A DNA stretch of 33,902 bases from Puniceibacterium antarcticum (GCF_002760615.1 NZ_AWWI01000131.1:1-33902); one strand, 5' to 3'; shown: positions 14,574-23,436, counted from the first letter of the stretch. Program-made: numbers and translations. The notes: a model not told the origin generated them from the sequence alone.

Positions 14574-15710
14574 ATGGACATGAACAGCCGCTATCCCGCC
14601 ATCGCCGACCTGCGCGCCCGCGCCCGTCACCGCATCCCCCGCTTTGTCTGGGAATACCTCGATTCGGCCACCGGCACCGAAGCCACCCAGCGCCGCAACC
14701 GCACAGCGCTCGACCGCGTGTTGTTCACGCCCTCCATCCTGCACGGAGAGATCGCGTCGGACCTCACCACGCCCTTGCTGGGCGAATCACATCCCCTGCC
14801 GGTGGGCATCTCGCCGCTTGGCATGTCGGGTCTGATCTGGCCTGATGCGGAAAAGCTGCTGGCCCGCGCCGCAACCCATGCGGGCATTCCCTACGGCCTT
14901 TCGACCGTCGCCACCCAAACGCCGGAAACCATCGGCCCCCTGACCAATGGCAAGGGCTGGTTCCAACTTTATCCGCCGCGCGATACCGACATCCGCAAGG
15001 ACATGCTGCGCCGCGCCCGCGAGTCGGGCTTTTCCACGCTGGTCCTCACCGTCGATGTGCCCGTCGCCTCGCGCCGCGAACGCCAGCTGCGCGGCGGGCT
15101 GATGCAACCACCCCGCCTGACCCCGCGCCTGCTGGCACAGGTCGCGCTGCGCCCCGCATGGGCCATCGGCACCGCGCAACTGGGCATGCCGCACATGCGC
15201 ACACTCGACGCCTACGCCAGCAACACAGGCTCCACCGACTCAACCGCCCATGTGGGATACCTCCTGCGCACCTCACCCGACTGGGACTACCTCACATGGC
15301 TGCGCGACCACTGGGATGGCCCGCTTGTGGTCAAGGGCGTGCTCAACCCCGATGACGTGCCCCGCCTTGAACAGGCCGGTGTCGATGCGATCTGGGTCAG
15401 CAACCATGCCGGGCGTCAGTTTGACGCCGCCCCGGCCAGCATTGACGTCCTGCCCGCCATCCGCGCCGCCACCACCCTGCCGCTGATCTTTGACAGCGGG
15501 ATCGAAGGCGGGCTCGATATCCTGCGCGCCATCGCACAGGGCGCGGATTTTGTCATGCTGGGCCGCGCCTTTCACTATGCGCTCGCAGCACTCGGCGCCG
15601 ACGGCCCCGCCCATCTGATCGACATCCTGTCACGCGACATGACCGCCAACCTCGGCCAGCTTGGTGTGGCGCGCGCCACGGATCTGCGCGGACGCGCCCA
15701 CCTCGTCTAG
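14574..15710 (+). CDS. FMN-dependent alpha-hydroxy-acid dehydrogenase (LldD/glycolate oxidase family)
   Basis: This TIM-barrel flavoprotein of 378 residues oxidises a short 2-hydroxy acid such as L-lactate, glycolate or mandelate. Family hallmarks are FVWEYLDSATGTE at the start, FQLYPPRD, LTVDVPVASRRERQLR, the FMN-binding Lys254 in LVVKGV, and the active-site SNHAGRQFD with His278 and Arg281. The usual sequence at the last site is NHGGRQ, so Ala279 replaces a conserved Gly; the catalytic residues remain. DSGIEGGLDILRAIAQGADFVMLGRAF is the phosphate-binding end of the barrel. L-lactate is the best guess but not provable. The start at 14574 has a second ATG two codons on and no strong Shine-Dalgarno. 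The gene is divergent from uvrD, and pyruvate carboxylase follows, which would fit lactate-to-oxaloacetate flow. Confidence 0.88.
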   Translation: MDMNSRYPAIADLRARARHRIPRFVWEYLDSATGTEATQRRNRTALDRVLFTPSILHGEIASDLTTPLLGESHPLPVGISPLGMSGLIWPDAEKLLARAATHAGIPYGLSTVATQTPETIGPLTNGKGWFQLYPPRDTDIRKDMLRRARESGFSTLVLTVDVPVASRRERQLRGGLMQPPRLTPRLLAQVALRPAWAIGTAQLGMPHMRTLDAYASNTGSTDSTAHVGYLLRTSPDWDYLTWLRDHWDGPLVVKGVLNPDDVPRLEQAGVDAIWVSNHAGRQFDAAPASIDVLPAIRAATTLPLIFDSGIEGGLDILRAIAQGADFVMLGRAFHYALAALGADGPAHLIDILSRDMTANLGQLGVARATDLRGRAHLV

Positions 15711-15770
15711 TTCGGGCGCCGCAAAAAAAGGCATCCGTTCGGGCAATGGGGACCTACCCGTTTCGGCCAG

Positions 15771-15799
15771 TTGTTAACCCTAGATTTCTTGCGTAACCT
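15771..15799 (+). promoter_or_regulatory. Candidate sigma70-type promoter of pyc
   Basis: TTGTTA (15771-15776) and TAACCT (15794-15799) are separated by 17 bases, about 30 bases upstream of the pyc start. The spacing is ideal and the boxes are moderate matches. The short leader carries the AGGAAGA ribosome-binding site. Confidence 0.45.
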
Positions 15800-15830
15800 T
15801 CGGGCAATCCTCATTCTCAGGAAGACCCAC

Positions 15831-18800
15831 ATGCCCGAATTCAAAAAGATCCTCATTGCGAACCGTGGCGAAATTGCCATCCGCATCATGCGCGCTGCCA
15901 ATGAAATGGGCAAAAAAACCGTTGCGGTCTTTGCCGAAGAGGACAAGCTGGGCCTCCACCGCTTCAAGGCAGACGAATCCTATCGCATCGGCGAAGGTCT
16001 GGGGCCGGTCGCGGCCTATCTGAGCATTCCGGAAATCATCCGCGTGGCCAAAGCCTCTGGCGCCGACGCGATCCACCCAGGCTATGGCCTGCTGTCCGAA
16101 AACCCCGATTTTGTTGATGCCTGCGACGCGGCCGGGATCACCTTTATCGGCCCCAAGGCCAAGACCATGCGCCAGCTGGGCGACAAAGCCAGCGCCCGCC
16201 GCGTCGCGGTCGAGGCAGGCGTGCCCGTCATCCCCGCAACCGAGGTGCTGGGCGACGACATGGCCGCGATCAAGAAAGAGGCGGCCGAGGTCGGCTATCC
16301 CCTGATGCTCAAGGCGTCCTGGGGCGGCGGCGGGCGCGGCATGCGCCCGATCATGTCCGAGAAAGAGCTTGAGGAAAAAGTTCGCGAAGGTCGGCGCGAG
16401 GCCAAGGCCGCCTTTGGCAATGACGAAGGCTACCTTGAGAAAATGATCATGCGCGCCCGCCATGTCGAGGTGCAGATCCTTGGCGACAGCCATGGCCAGA
16501 TCTACCATCTGTTCGAGCGCGACTGCTCTGTGCAGCGCCGCAACCAGAAGGTCGTCGAACGCGCCCCCGCCCCCTACCTGAGCGAGGCCCAGCGCGAGGA
16601 GATCTGCGAACTCGGCCGCAAGATCTGCGCCCATGTGAATTACGAATGCGCCGGCACCGTCGAATTCCTGATGGATATGGACGACGGCAATTTCTACTTC
16701 ATCGAGGTGAACCCCCGCGTTCAGGTCGAACACACCGTCACCGAAGAAGTGACCGGCATCGACATCGTGCAGGCCCAGATCATGATTGCCGAGGGCAAGT
16801 CCCTGGCAGAAGCGACCGGCAAGGCCAGCCAGTATGACATCCGCCTGACCGGCCACGCCCTGCAGACCCGCATCACCACCGAGGACCCGCAGAACAACTT
16901 CATCCCCGATTATGGCCGCCTGACCGCCTATCGCTCCGCCACCGGCATGGGCATCCGTCTGGACGGCGGCACCGCCTATGCGGGCGGCGTCATCACCCGC
17001 TATTATGACTCGCTTCTGGTCAAGATCACCGCCAAGGCGCAGACCCCGGAAAAGGCGATTGCCCGCATGGACCGCGCCCTGCGCGAATTCCGCATCCGGG
17101 GTGTGTCCACCAACATCGCCTTTGTGGAAAACCTGCTCAAGCATCCGACCTTCCTGAACAACCAGTACCACACCAAGTTCATCGACGAGACGCCCGAGCT
17201 GTTTCACTTCAAGAAACGCCGCGACCGGGGCACCAAGGTGCTGACCTACATCGCCGATATCACCGTGAACGGCCACCCCGAGGTCGAGGGCCGCGCCCTG
17301 CCCATGGCCGATCTGAAAAACCCCAAGGCCCCCGTCGCGCGCAGTGAAGAGATCGCCAAAGGCACCCGCAATCTGCTTGAGGAAAAAGGCCCGCAGGCCG
17401 TGGCCGACTGGATGGCCGCCCAGAAACAGGTGCTGATCACCGACACCACCATGCGCGACGGCCACCAGTCGCTGCTCGCCACCCGCATGCGCTCGATCGA
17501 CATGATCAAGGCAGCCCCGGCCTACGCCGCCAACCTGCCACAGCTCTTCAGCGTCGAATGCTGGGGCGGCGCGACCTTTGACGTGGCCTACCGCTTTTTG
17601 CAGGAATGCCCATGGCAGCGCCTGCGCGACATCCGCGCCAAACTGCCCAACGTCATGACCCAGATGCTGCTGCGCGGTTCGAACGGCGTCGGCTACACCG
17701 TCTATCCCGACAACGTGGTGCAGGCCTTTGTCAAACGCGCCGCCGAATCGGGTGTCGATGTCTTCCGCGTCTTTGACTCGCTCAACTGGGTGGAAAACAT
17801 GCGCGTCTCGATGGATGCCGTGCTGGAAACCAACAAGATCCTCGAAGGCTCCATCTGCTACACCGGCGATATCCTCGACCCCGACCGCGCAAAATATTCG
17901 CTGAAATACTATGTCGAGATGGGCAAGGAACTGAAGGCCGCCGGTTCCCACATCCTCGGCCTCAAGGATATGGCGGGCCTGTTGAAACCCTCTGCCGCCG
18001 GACCACTGGTCAAGGCGCTGAAGGAAGAGGTCGGCCTGCCGATCCACTTCCACACCCATGACACTTCGGGCGCCGGGATCGCCTCGATCATGGCCGCCGC
18101 CGCGGCGGGCGTGGACGCGGTTGATGCCGCGATGGATGCGCTCTCGGGCAACACCAGCCAGCCGACGCTGGGTTCCGTGGTCGAGGCGCTGCGCTTTACC
18201 GAACGCGACACCGGGCTCGACATGTCCGCGATCCGCGACATGTCGACCTACTGGGAACAGGTGCGCATGCAATATGCGGCGTTCGAATCCGCCATGCAGG
18301 CCCCCGCGTCAGAGGTCTATCTGCACGAAATGCCCGGCGGTCAGTTCACCAACCTGCGCGCCCAGGCACGTTCGCTGGGGCTCGAAGAGAAATGGCCCGA
18401 AATCGCCAAGACCTACGCCGATGTGAACCAGATGTTCGGCGATATCGTCAAGGTGACGCCCTCGTCAAAGGTTGTCGGGGACATGGCGCTGATGATGGTC
18501 TCTCAGGGCCTGACCCGTGCGCAGGTCGAAGACCCCAAAAGCGACGTCAGCTTTCCTGATTCGGTCATCGACATGATGCGCGGCAACCTCGGCCAGCCTC
18601 CGGGCGGCTTCCCCAAGGGCATCGTCAAAAAGGTGCTGAAGGGCGAAAAGCCAAACACTGAACGCCCCGGCAAACATGTGCCCGCCGCCGATCTGGAAAA
18701 GATCCGCGCCGATGTGAGCAAAGAGATGGAGGGCAAAGAGGTCGATGACGAGGATCTGATGGGCTACCTCATGTATCCCAAGGTGTTTCTCGATTACATG

Positions 18801-19274
18801 GGCCGCCACCGCACCTACGGCCCTGTCCGGGTGCTGCCGACCAAAACCTTCTTTTACGGCATGGAACCGGGCGAAGAGATCACCGCCGAAATCGACCCCG
18901 GCAAGATCATGGAGATTCGCCTGCAGACCATCGGCGAGACACAGGAAGACGGCGAAGCGCGGGTGTTCTTTGAACTCAACGGCCAGCCCCGCACCATCCG
19001 CGTGCCCAACCGCAAGGCAAAAGCGTCTTCGGTCGCACGCCCCAAGGCAGAGGCCGGCAATTCCAACCACATTGGCGCCCCGATGCCCGGTGTGGTGGCA
19101 ACCGTGGCCGCAAAGACCGGCCAGAAGGTGAAAGAGGGCGATCTGCTGCTGACGATCGAGGCGATGAAGATGGAAACCGGCCTGCACGCCGAACGCGACG
19201 CGGTGATCAAGGCTGTGCATGTGCAGGCAGGTGGCCAGATCGACGCCAAGGATCTGCTGATAGAGCTGGAATAA
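15831..19274 (+). CDS. pyc: Pyruvate carboxylase
   Basis: This biotin enzyme carboxylates pyruvate to oxaloacetate and refills the TCA cycle. The order is the single-chain one. A biotin carboxylase domain (about 1-455) starts KKILIANRGEIAIRI and has the GGGGRGM glycine loop and EVNPRVQVEHTVTE. The carboxyltransferase begins with ITDTTMRDGHQSLLATRMR (Asp543 in the metal motif) and includes the HFHTHDTSG metal histidines. The PYC/OADA conserved domain follows, and the carrier domain has its biotinyl lysine at Lys1113 in EAMKMETG. The length is 1147 residues, as usual. The ATG at 15831 is preceded by AGGAAGA, and the 20 codons before it are leader. The gene is monocistronic, with a plausible promoter upstream. 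Confidence 0.97.
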   Translation: MPEFKKILIANRGEIAIRIMRAANEMGKKTVAVFAEEDKLGLHRFKADESYRIGEGLGPVAAYLSIPEIIRVAKASGADAIHPGYGLLSENPDFVDACDAAGITFIGPKAKTMRQLGDKASARRVAVEAGVPVIPATEVLGDDMAAIKKEAAEVGYPLMLKASWGGGGRGMRPIMSEKELEEKVREGRREAKAAFGNDEGYLEKMIMRARHVEVQILGDSHGQIYHLFERDCSVQRRNQKVVERAPAPYLSEAQREEICELGRKICAHVNYECAGTVEFLMDMDDGNFYFIEVNPRVQVEHTVTEEVTGIDIVQAQIMIAEGKSLAEATGKASQYDIRLTGHALQTRITTEDPQNNFIPDYGRLTAYRSATGMGIRLDGGTAYAGGVITRYYDSLLVKITAKAQTPEKAIARMDRALREFRIRGVSTNIAFVENLLKHPTFLNNQYHTKFIDETPELFHFKKRRDRGTKVLTYIADITVNGHPEVEGRALPMADLKNPKAPVARSEEIAKGTRNLLEEKGPQAVADWMAAQKQVLITDTTMRDGHQSLLATRMRSIDMIKAAPAYAANLPQLFSVECWGGATFDVAYRFLQECPWQRLRDIRAKLPNVMTQMLLRGSNGVGYTVYPDNVVQAFVKRAAESGVDVFRVFDSLNWVENMRVSMDAVLETNKILEGSICYTGDILDPDRAKYSLKYYVEMGKELKAAGSHILGLKDMAGLLKPSAAGPLVKALKEEVGLPIHFHTHDTSGAGIASIMAAAAAGVDAVDAAMDALSGNTSQPTLGSVVEALRFTERDTGLDMSAIRDMSTYWEQVRMQYAAFESAMQAPASEVYLHEMPGGQFTNLRAQARSLGLEEKWPEIAKTYADVNQMFGDIVKVTPSSKVVGDMALMMVSQGLTRAQVEDPKSDVSFPDSVIDMMRGNLGQPPGGFPKGIVKKVLKGEKPNTERPGKHVPAADLEKIRADVSKEMEGKEVDDEDLMGYLMYPKVFLDYMGRHRTYGPVRVLPTKTFFYGMEPGEEITAEIDPGKIMEIRLQTIGETQEDGEARVFFELNGQPRTIRVPNRKAKASSVARPKAEAGNSNHIGAPMPGVVATVAAKTGQKVKEGDLLLTIEAMKMETGLHAERDAVIKAVHVQAGGQIDAKDLLIELE

Positions 19275-19392
19275 AGCCGCCTTTCAGGCACCATCGCTGT
19301 GACCGGGGGCAAGCGTTCCGGTCGCGGCAGACTCACCCTGCACCCGGATCAGCGGCGGCACGCAACTTTTCCTGCTTCGCGCAAATTTCCTC

Positions 19393-19420
19393 TTGCAGCG
19401 CCCGCGTCTTGCGACTAAAT
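19393..19420 (+). promoter_or_regulatory. Candidate promoter of the tRNA-Gly pair
   Basis: TTGCAG (19393-19398) and CTAAAT (19415-19420) are spaced by 16 bases and lie about 20 bases before the first tRNA. Nothing else is seen in 19275-19392. Confidence 0.45.
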
Positions 19421-19438
19421 CCGCCACACCATCGGTAA

Positions 19439-19513
19439 GCGGGCGTAGCTCAGGGGTAGAGCATAACCTTGCCAAGGTTAGGGTCGGGCGTTCGAATCGC
19501 CTCGCCCGCTCCA
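19439..19513 (+). tRNA. tRNA-Gly (anticodon GCC), copy 1
   Basis: The sequence folds as a full cloverleaf. Acceptor GCGGGCG pairs with CGCCCGC. The D-arm is GCTC/GAGC, and the anticodon stem is TAACC/GGTTA around TTGCCAA. The T-arm is GGGCG/CGCCT with the TTCGAAT loop. The discriminator T and a genomically encoded CCA end it at 19513. The anticodon GCC reads GGC and GGU, which are abundant codons in this GC-rich genome. Confidence 0.97.
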
Positions 19514-19535
19514 ATGGTGACGAAACGACTGAAGC

Positions 19536-19610
19536 GCGGGCGTAGCTCAGGGGTAGAGCATAACCTTGCCAAGGTTAGGGTCGGGCGTTCGAATCGCCTC
19601 GCCCGCTCCA
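19536..19610 (+). tRNA. tRNA-Gly (anticodon GCC), copy 2
   Basis: This is identical over all 75 bases to copy 1, including the encoded CCA, and lies 22 bases downstream. The pair is probably one transcript. Exact identity points to recent duplication or gene conversion for dosage. Confidence 0.97.
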
Positions 19611-19623
19611 GTCGGACGATAAT

Positions 19624-19661
19624 AAAAACAAGGCCGCCCTCAGGGGCGGCTTTTGTTTTTT
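19624..19661 (+). terminator. Terminator of the tRNA-Gly transcript
   Basis: A GCCGCC/GGCGGC stem around CTCAGG is flanked by an AAAACAAG arm and a TTTTGTTTTTT tail. The U-rich tail gives strong termination shortly after the second tRNA. The A-rich arm makes it usable on the other strand too. Confidence 0.8.
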
Positions 19662-19800
19662 CCAACCGCGCCGCAGATTAGTGTCTTGCCCGCCGCCCCC
19701 CCTGTGGATAAGAACGAAGACGGAACGCCTCGAAGATGTTATTCTTCGGTTGCGCAAGCGGCCCGCAACGGGTTTTATCCGCCAAAAGAGGGCCTGCAAA

Positions 19801-20760
19801 ATGCTGACATCGGTGGAACTTTGCGCAGGCGCAGGCGGACAGGCTCTTGGCCTGGAAAAGGCCGGTTTCGATCACGCCGCCCTCGTGGAAATCGACCACC
19901 ACTGCTGCAACACCCTGCGCCACAACCGCCCCGAATGGAACGTCCTCGAAGAAGACATGCGCCTGTTCCGCGAACAGGCCAAGTCGTTCAGGGGGCTTGA
20001 TCTTCTGGCCGGTGGCCTGCCCTGCCCGCCGTTTTCCGTCGCGGGCAAGCAGCTTGGCGAACAGGACGAACGCAACCTTTTCAACGATGCCATCGACATC
20101 ATCGACGCCGCCCGCCCCCGTGCCGTGATGATCGAAAACGTGCGCGGCTTTCTCGACGCGGTCTTTCACGACTACCGTGAAAAGCTCAAAGGCCAGCTCG
20201 ACAAGCTTGGCTATCGCACCGACTGGCGCCTGCTGAATGCGTCGGATTACGGCGTGCCGCAGCTGCGCCCCCGCGTGGTGATCGTCGCCATCCAGAAATC
20301 CCGCGCCGATCTGTTCCAGTGGCCCGATCCCAACCCGCACAACCCGCCCACCGTGGGCGAAACCCTGCGCGACCTCATGGCCGAACGCGGCTGGCGCGGG
20401 GCCGATGACTGGGCGGCCAAGGCGGACGAGATTGCCCCGACCATCGTTGGCGGCTCCAAAAAACACGGCGGCCCCGACCTTGGCCCGACCCGTGCGCGCG
20501 CCGCATGGGCAACGCTTGGGGTCGAGGGTCGCACCATCGCCCCCGAGGCGCCAGATCCGTTTCACAACGGCATGCCGCGCCTGACCGTACCCATGGTCGC
20601 CCGCATTCAGGGCTTCCCAGATGACTGGCACTTTACCGGCGCAAAAACCAACGCCTATCGTCAGGTCGGCAACGCCTTTCCGCCCCCCGTGGCGCAGGCC
20701 GTCTCGACCCAGATTTCCCGCGCCCTGCGCAAACGCGTGCTGCGCAGCGTCCGCGCCTGA
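19801..20760 (+). CDS. C5 DNA cytosine methyltransferase of a type II restriction-modification system
   Basis: This 319-residue enzyme transfers a methyl group from S-adenosylmethionine to cytosine C5. Motif I is ELCAGAGGQALGLEKAGF at about 6-23. Motif IV is LPCPPFS with the catalytic Cys75, motif VI is ENV at 112-114, motif VIII is QLRPRV at 154-159, and motifs IX-X end with RQVGNAFPPPVA near 287. The target-recognition region between about 160 and 260 is short. I chose the ATG at 19801 because motif I begins right after it. GAGGG lies nine bases upstream, and the 40 upstream codons do not look like the family. The next gene, 18 bases on, is a NaeI-like endonuclease, so this is its protective partner. 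No controller gene is seen. Confidence 0.93.
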   Translation: MLTSVELCAGAGGQALGLEKAGFDHAALVEIDHHCCNTLRHNRPEWNVLEEDMRLFREQAKSFRGLDLLAGGLPCPPFSVAGKQLGEQDERNLFNDAIDIIDAARPRAVMIENVRGFLDAVFHDYREKLKGQLDKLGYRTDWRLLNASDYGVPQLRPRVVIVAIQKSRADLFQWPDPNPHNPPTVGETLRDLMAERGWRGADDWAAKADEIAPTIVGGSKKHGGPDLGPTRARAAWATLGVEGRTIAPEAPDPFHNGMPRLTVPMVARIQGFPDDWHFTGAKTNAYRQVGNAFPPPVAQAVSTQISRALRKRVLRSVRA

Positions 20761-20778
20761 CCTCGGTCGCGCGCCCCC

Positions 20779-21699
20779 ATGAAGAAAACCCTTCCCTCCA
20801 GCCTCGTGACCCCGGACCACCCGGATCACCCGCTGCTGCACGCCCTGGCGGACGACATCACCCGCCGCGCGGGCGGTGCTGCCACATTGGCCGAGGCCTT
20901 TCCCGCCATGCTGCGCCGCTGCATCGACGATGTGATCATGACGCCCAAGACCGGGCGCAGGTCCTATGACGAGCTGGAAAAGACCGAAAAGACCTATATC
21001 GGCACCCGGGTCGAGATCGAACTGCGCGCCCTGCTGCGCCTGTCACGCGGGCGGCTCGACACGGTCATTCTGGGCCATGATGTGGACATCAAGAACACCA
21101 TGGGCAGCAACTGGATGATCCCGACAGAGGCGGTCAATCACCCCTGCCTGCTGGTCGCCGCGGACGAATCGCGCGCCATGTGCTACCTCGGCCTGATCGT
21201 GGCGCGCCCCGACTATCTGACAGTTGGCCAGAACAAGGATGCCAAGAAATCCATTTCGGCCAATGGCTTCGCCCATATCCTCTGGCTGCTCTGTCACCAG
21301 CCCTACCCAGCCAATTTCTGGCGCAACGTACCGCCCGCGACCGTGACCCACATCTTTGCAGGCAGCACCGGCAATCAGCGCATGGCCACCCTGTTTCGCG
21401 AAATCACCGGCCAGCCGATCACCCGCGACGTGGTCGAGGCGGTCGCCCAGCAACAGGATTTCATGCGCCGCATCCGTTCGGACAAGGGGCGCGGTGCACG
21501 CGATCATCTGGCCGAGGAGGGCATCCTGCTGCTCTCGGGCCATTACGACGCGCCGCTGATCAAGGCGCTGCACCTGCCCGCCTGCACCGGCAGCGAATTC
21601 ATCTCGTATCAGCCGCAGACACAGGCAGAGGCCGATCTCGCCCTGCGCACCGGCGCCCCCCTCTGCTGGCCCCCCCGACAAAGCAGGCTGGACCTCTGA
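20779..21699 (+). CDS. NaeI-like type II restriction endonuclease
   Basis: This 306-residue protein lies 18 bases behind the methyltransferase and is probably co-translated with it. Residues 72-130 resemble the Endo domain of NaeI. KTYIGTRVEIELRALLRL is followed by Asp94, Asp103 and Lys105 in LDTVILGHDVDIK. As I remember it, the NaeI catalytic set is Glu70, Asp86, Asp95 and Lys97. The Asp-Asp-Lys spacings (9 and 2) agree exactly, and Glu79 sits 15 residues before the first Asp instead of 16. The C-terminal half would correspond to the second DNA-binding (Topo/CAP-like) domain, but I see no clear motif there. NaeI is a type IIE enzyme cutting GCCGGC after binding a second site. Whether this one shares the specificity is inference only. 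Confidence 0.75.
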   Translation: MKKTLPSSLVTPDHPDHPLLHALADDITRRAGGAATLAEAFPAMLRRCIDDVIMTPKTGRRSYDELEKTEKTYIGTRVEIELRALLRLSRGRLDTVILGHDVDIKNTMGSNWMIPTEAVNHPCLLVAADESRAMCYLGLIVARPDYLTVGQNKDAKKSISANGFAHILWLLCHQPYPANFWRNVPPATVTHIFAGSTGNQRMATLFREITGQPITRDVVEAVAQQQDFMRRIRSDKGRGARDHLAEEGILLLSGHYDAPLIKALHLPACTGSEFISYQPQTQAEADLALRTGAPLCWPPRQSRLDL

Positions 21700-21792
21700 T
21701 CCGGTTCTGAAACGACCGCCGTCGATCTAGAGCAAAGGATCACCCCAGCACCCGGACCAGAGTCAAGCCGAAGGCCCCGATCCTGTCCCGCC

Positions 21793-22032
21793 CTAAAACG
21801 CCTTGAACGTCAGCGTCGTCAGCGTGCGTTCCAGCCCCTTGATCCCGCTCATGTGCTCGTTGATGAAATGGCCCACATCCTGCCCCTCGGGCACGTAGAG
21901 CTTGACCAGCAGGTCATAATCGCCACTTGTCGAATACAATTCGGAATGGATTTCGCGCAGGGCAATCTCTTCGGCCACCGAATAGGTGGTGCCGGGGGTG
22001 CAGCGGATCTGGACAAAGACGCAGGTGGTCAT
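21793..22032 (-). CDS. Stand-alone Lrp/AsnC ligand-binding (RAM) domain protein
   Basis: This 79-residue protein consists only of the alpha-beta RAM domain that binds amino acids in Lrp/AsnC regulators. Indicators are [19 protein letters not shown] at the start, the core [22 protein letters not shown], and the end [13 protein letters not shown]. There is no helix-turn-helix, so it cannot bind DNA by itself. Such small proteins may be amino-acid sensors or partners of full-length Lrp proteins. It is transcribed away from hisB across 138 bases, which raises the possibility of a link to amino-acid synthesis, but this is only context. AGGAG seven bases before the ATG supports the start. Confidence 0.88.
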   Translation of the reverse strand: MTTCVFVQIRCTPGTTYSVAEEIALREIHSELYSTSGDYDLLVKLYVPEGQDVGHFINEHMSGIKGLERTLTTLTFKAF

Positions 22033-22170
22033 GGAAGGCTCCTAATTCTGTGCGCAAAAGCTGGCACAGCCACCCCGCCCGCACAATCGCAAAACGTGCC
22101 GCCCCCCTTGGCCCGACCGCCCGCGCCGCCTATAAGCCCTTCGAACGCCACAAACTGGCAGGAGAGCCCC

Positions 22171-22758
22171 ATGCGCACCGCGACCGTCACCCGCGCCACA
22201 TCCGAGACCGAGATCACTGTCGAGATCAACCTCGACGGCACCGGGAGCTATGACAACCAGACCGGCATCGGCTTCTTTGACCACATGCTGGACCAGCTGT
22301 CGCGCCACGCGCTGATCGACATGACCGTGCGTGCCAAGGGCGATCTGCACATCGACGACCACCACACGGTCGAAGACACCGGCATTGCGCTCGGTCAGGC
22401 ACTGGTCAAGGCTCTGGGCGACAAGACAGGCATCCGCCGCTACGGGTCCTGCCTGCTGCCCATGGATGACGCACAGGTGCGCTGTGCGCTCGACCTCTCT
22501 GCGCGGCCCTTCCTGATCTGGAATGTGCCCATGCCCAGCCCAAAGATCGGCACGTTTGACACCGAACTGGTGCGCGAATTCTTTCAGGCGCTCAGCACCC
22601 ATGGCGGCATCACCCTGCACATCGACCTCCTGCACGGCTTCAACAGCCACCACATCGCCGAGGCCACGTTCAAATCCGTGGCCCGTGCCCTGCGCGAAGC
22701 CGTCGAAACCGACCCCCGCACAGCGCAGGCCATCCCCTCGACCAAAGGCGCGCTCTAA
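22171..22758 (+). CDS. hisB: Imidazoleglycerol-phosphate dehydratase
   Basis: This is the sixth step of histidine synthesis, dehydrating imidazole-glycerol phosphate to imidazole-acetol phosphate in the cytosol. The two manganese-binding repeats are clear: [12 protein letters not shown] with [17 protein letters not shown], and [20 protein letters not shown]. The 195-residue length is that of the monofunctional enzyme without the phosphatase domain. The ATG at 22171 is supported by GGAGAG upstream and by the start [15 protein letters not shown]. It begins the first block of the his cluster and is followed by hisH after 39 bases. Confidence 0.96.
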   Translation: MRTATVTRATSETEITVEINLDGTGSYDNQTGIGFFDHMLDQLSRHALIDMTVRAKGDLHIDDHHTVEDTGIALGQALVKALGDKTGIRRYGSCLLPMDDAQVRCALDLSARPFLIWNVPMPSPKIGTFDTELVREFFQALSTHGGITLHIDLLHGFNSHHIAEATFKSVARALREAVETDPRTAQAIPSTKGAL

Positions 22759-22797
22759 CCCCGCGCCCCCACTGACACTACAGGATCAAGGCACCCC

Positions 22798-23436
22798 ATG
22801 CTGACAGCCATCATCGACTACGAAAGCGGCAATCTGCACTCCTGCCAAAAGGCCTTTGAACGCATGGCGGCGGAAACTGGCGCCGGGTCGGTCATCGTCA
22901 CCACCGACGCCGATGTGGTGGCAAAGGCCGACCGCATCGTCCTGCCCGGCGACGGCGCCTTTCCCGCCTGCGCCACCGCCCTGCGCGGCGACAGCGGCCT
23001 CTACAACGCTATGGTCGAAGCGGTCGAGGTCAAGGCCCGCCCCTTCCTCGGCATCTGCGTCGGCATGCAGCTCATGGCCCGCAAGGGGCATGAATACACC
23101 GAAACCGACGGTCTGGGCTGGATCGACGGAGAGGTCATGCACATCGCGCCCAAGGACCGCTCCTTCAAGGTGCCGCATATGGGCTGGAACGATCTGGTCC
23201 TGAACCACCCGCACCCGGTGCTGGACGGCATCAAGACCGGCGATCACGCCTATTTCGTGCATTCCTACCAGATCCGCATGGCCGACATGACCCAGCGCAT
23301 CGCCCATGTGGACTATGCCGAGGAAATCACCGCCATCGTCGGACGCGACAACATGCTGGGCCTGCAGTTCCACCCGGAAAAATCCGCCGACAACGGCCTG
23401 CGCATGATCGCCAACTTCCTGAAATGGAAACCCTGA
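22798..23436 (+). CDS. hisH: Imidazole glycerol phosphate synthase, glutaminase subunit
   Basis: This class I glutamine amidotransferase supplies ammonia to HisF through a tunnel. The catalytic triad is Cys87 in GICVGMQ with His192 and Glu194 in LQFHPEKSADN. The oxyanion loop corresponds to LPGDGAFPAC near 49-58. The length is 212 residues. It follows hisB by 39 bases on the same strand. Its partner hisF lies more than 2.4 kb further, with an insertion of opposite-strand genes in between. Stoichiometric expression of the two subunits thus may not rely on a single transcript. Confidence 0.96.
   Translation: MLTAIIDYESGNLHSCQKAFERMAAETGAGSVIVTTDADVVAKADRIVLPGDGAFPACATALRGDSGLYNAMVEAVEVKARPFLGICVGMQLMARKGHEYTETDGLGWIDGEVMHIAPKDRSFKVPHMGWNDLVLNHPHPVLDGIKTGDHAYFVHSYQIRMADMTQRIAHVDYAEEITAIVGRDNMLGLQFHPEKSADNGLRMIANFLKWKP

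Noticed and set aside
15780-18272. 830-codon minus-strand frame antisense to pyc
   Set aside because: It is a shadow of GC-rich codon use in pyc; the product is His/Gly/Asp-rich with no domain. The same applies to the long antisense frames at 4388-6145 (valS), 6905-8092 (trkH), 29172-31013 (CoxL) and 31105-32778.
19439-19610. Duplicated tRNA-Gly as direct-repeat attachment sites of an integrated element
   Set aside because: Both copies are complete genes only 22 bases apart, with nothing between them. No integrase gene or third partial copy of the tRNA end is found in the window.
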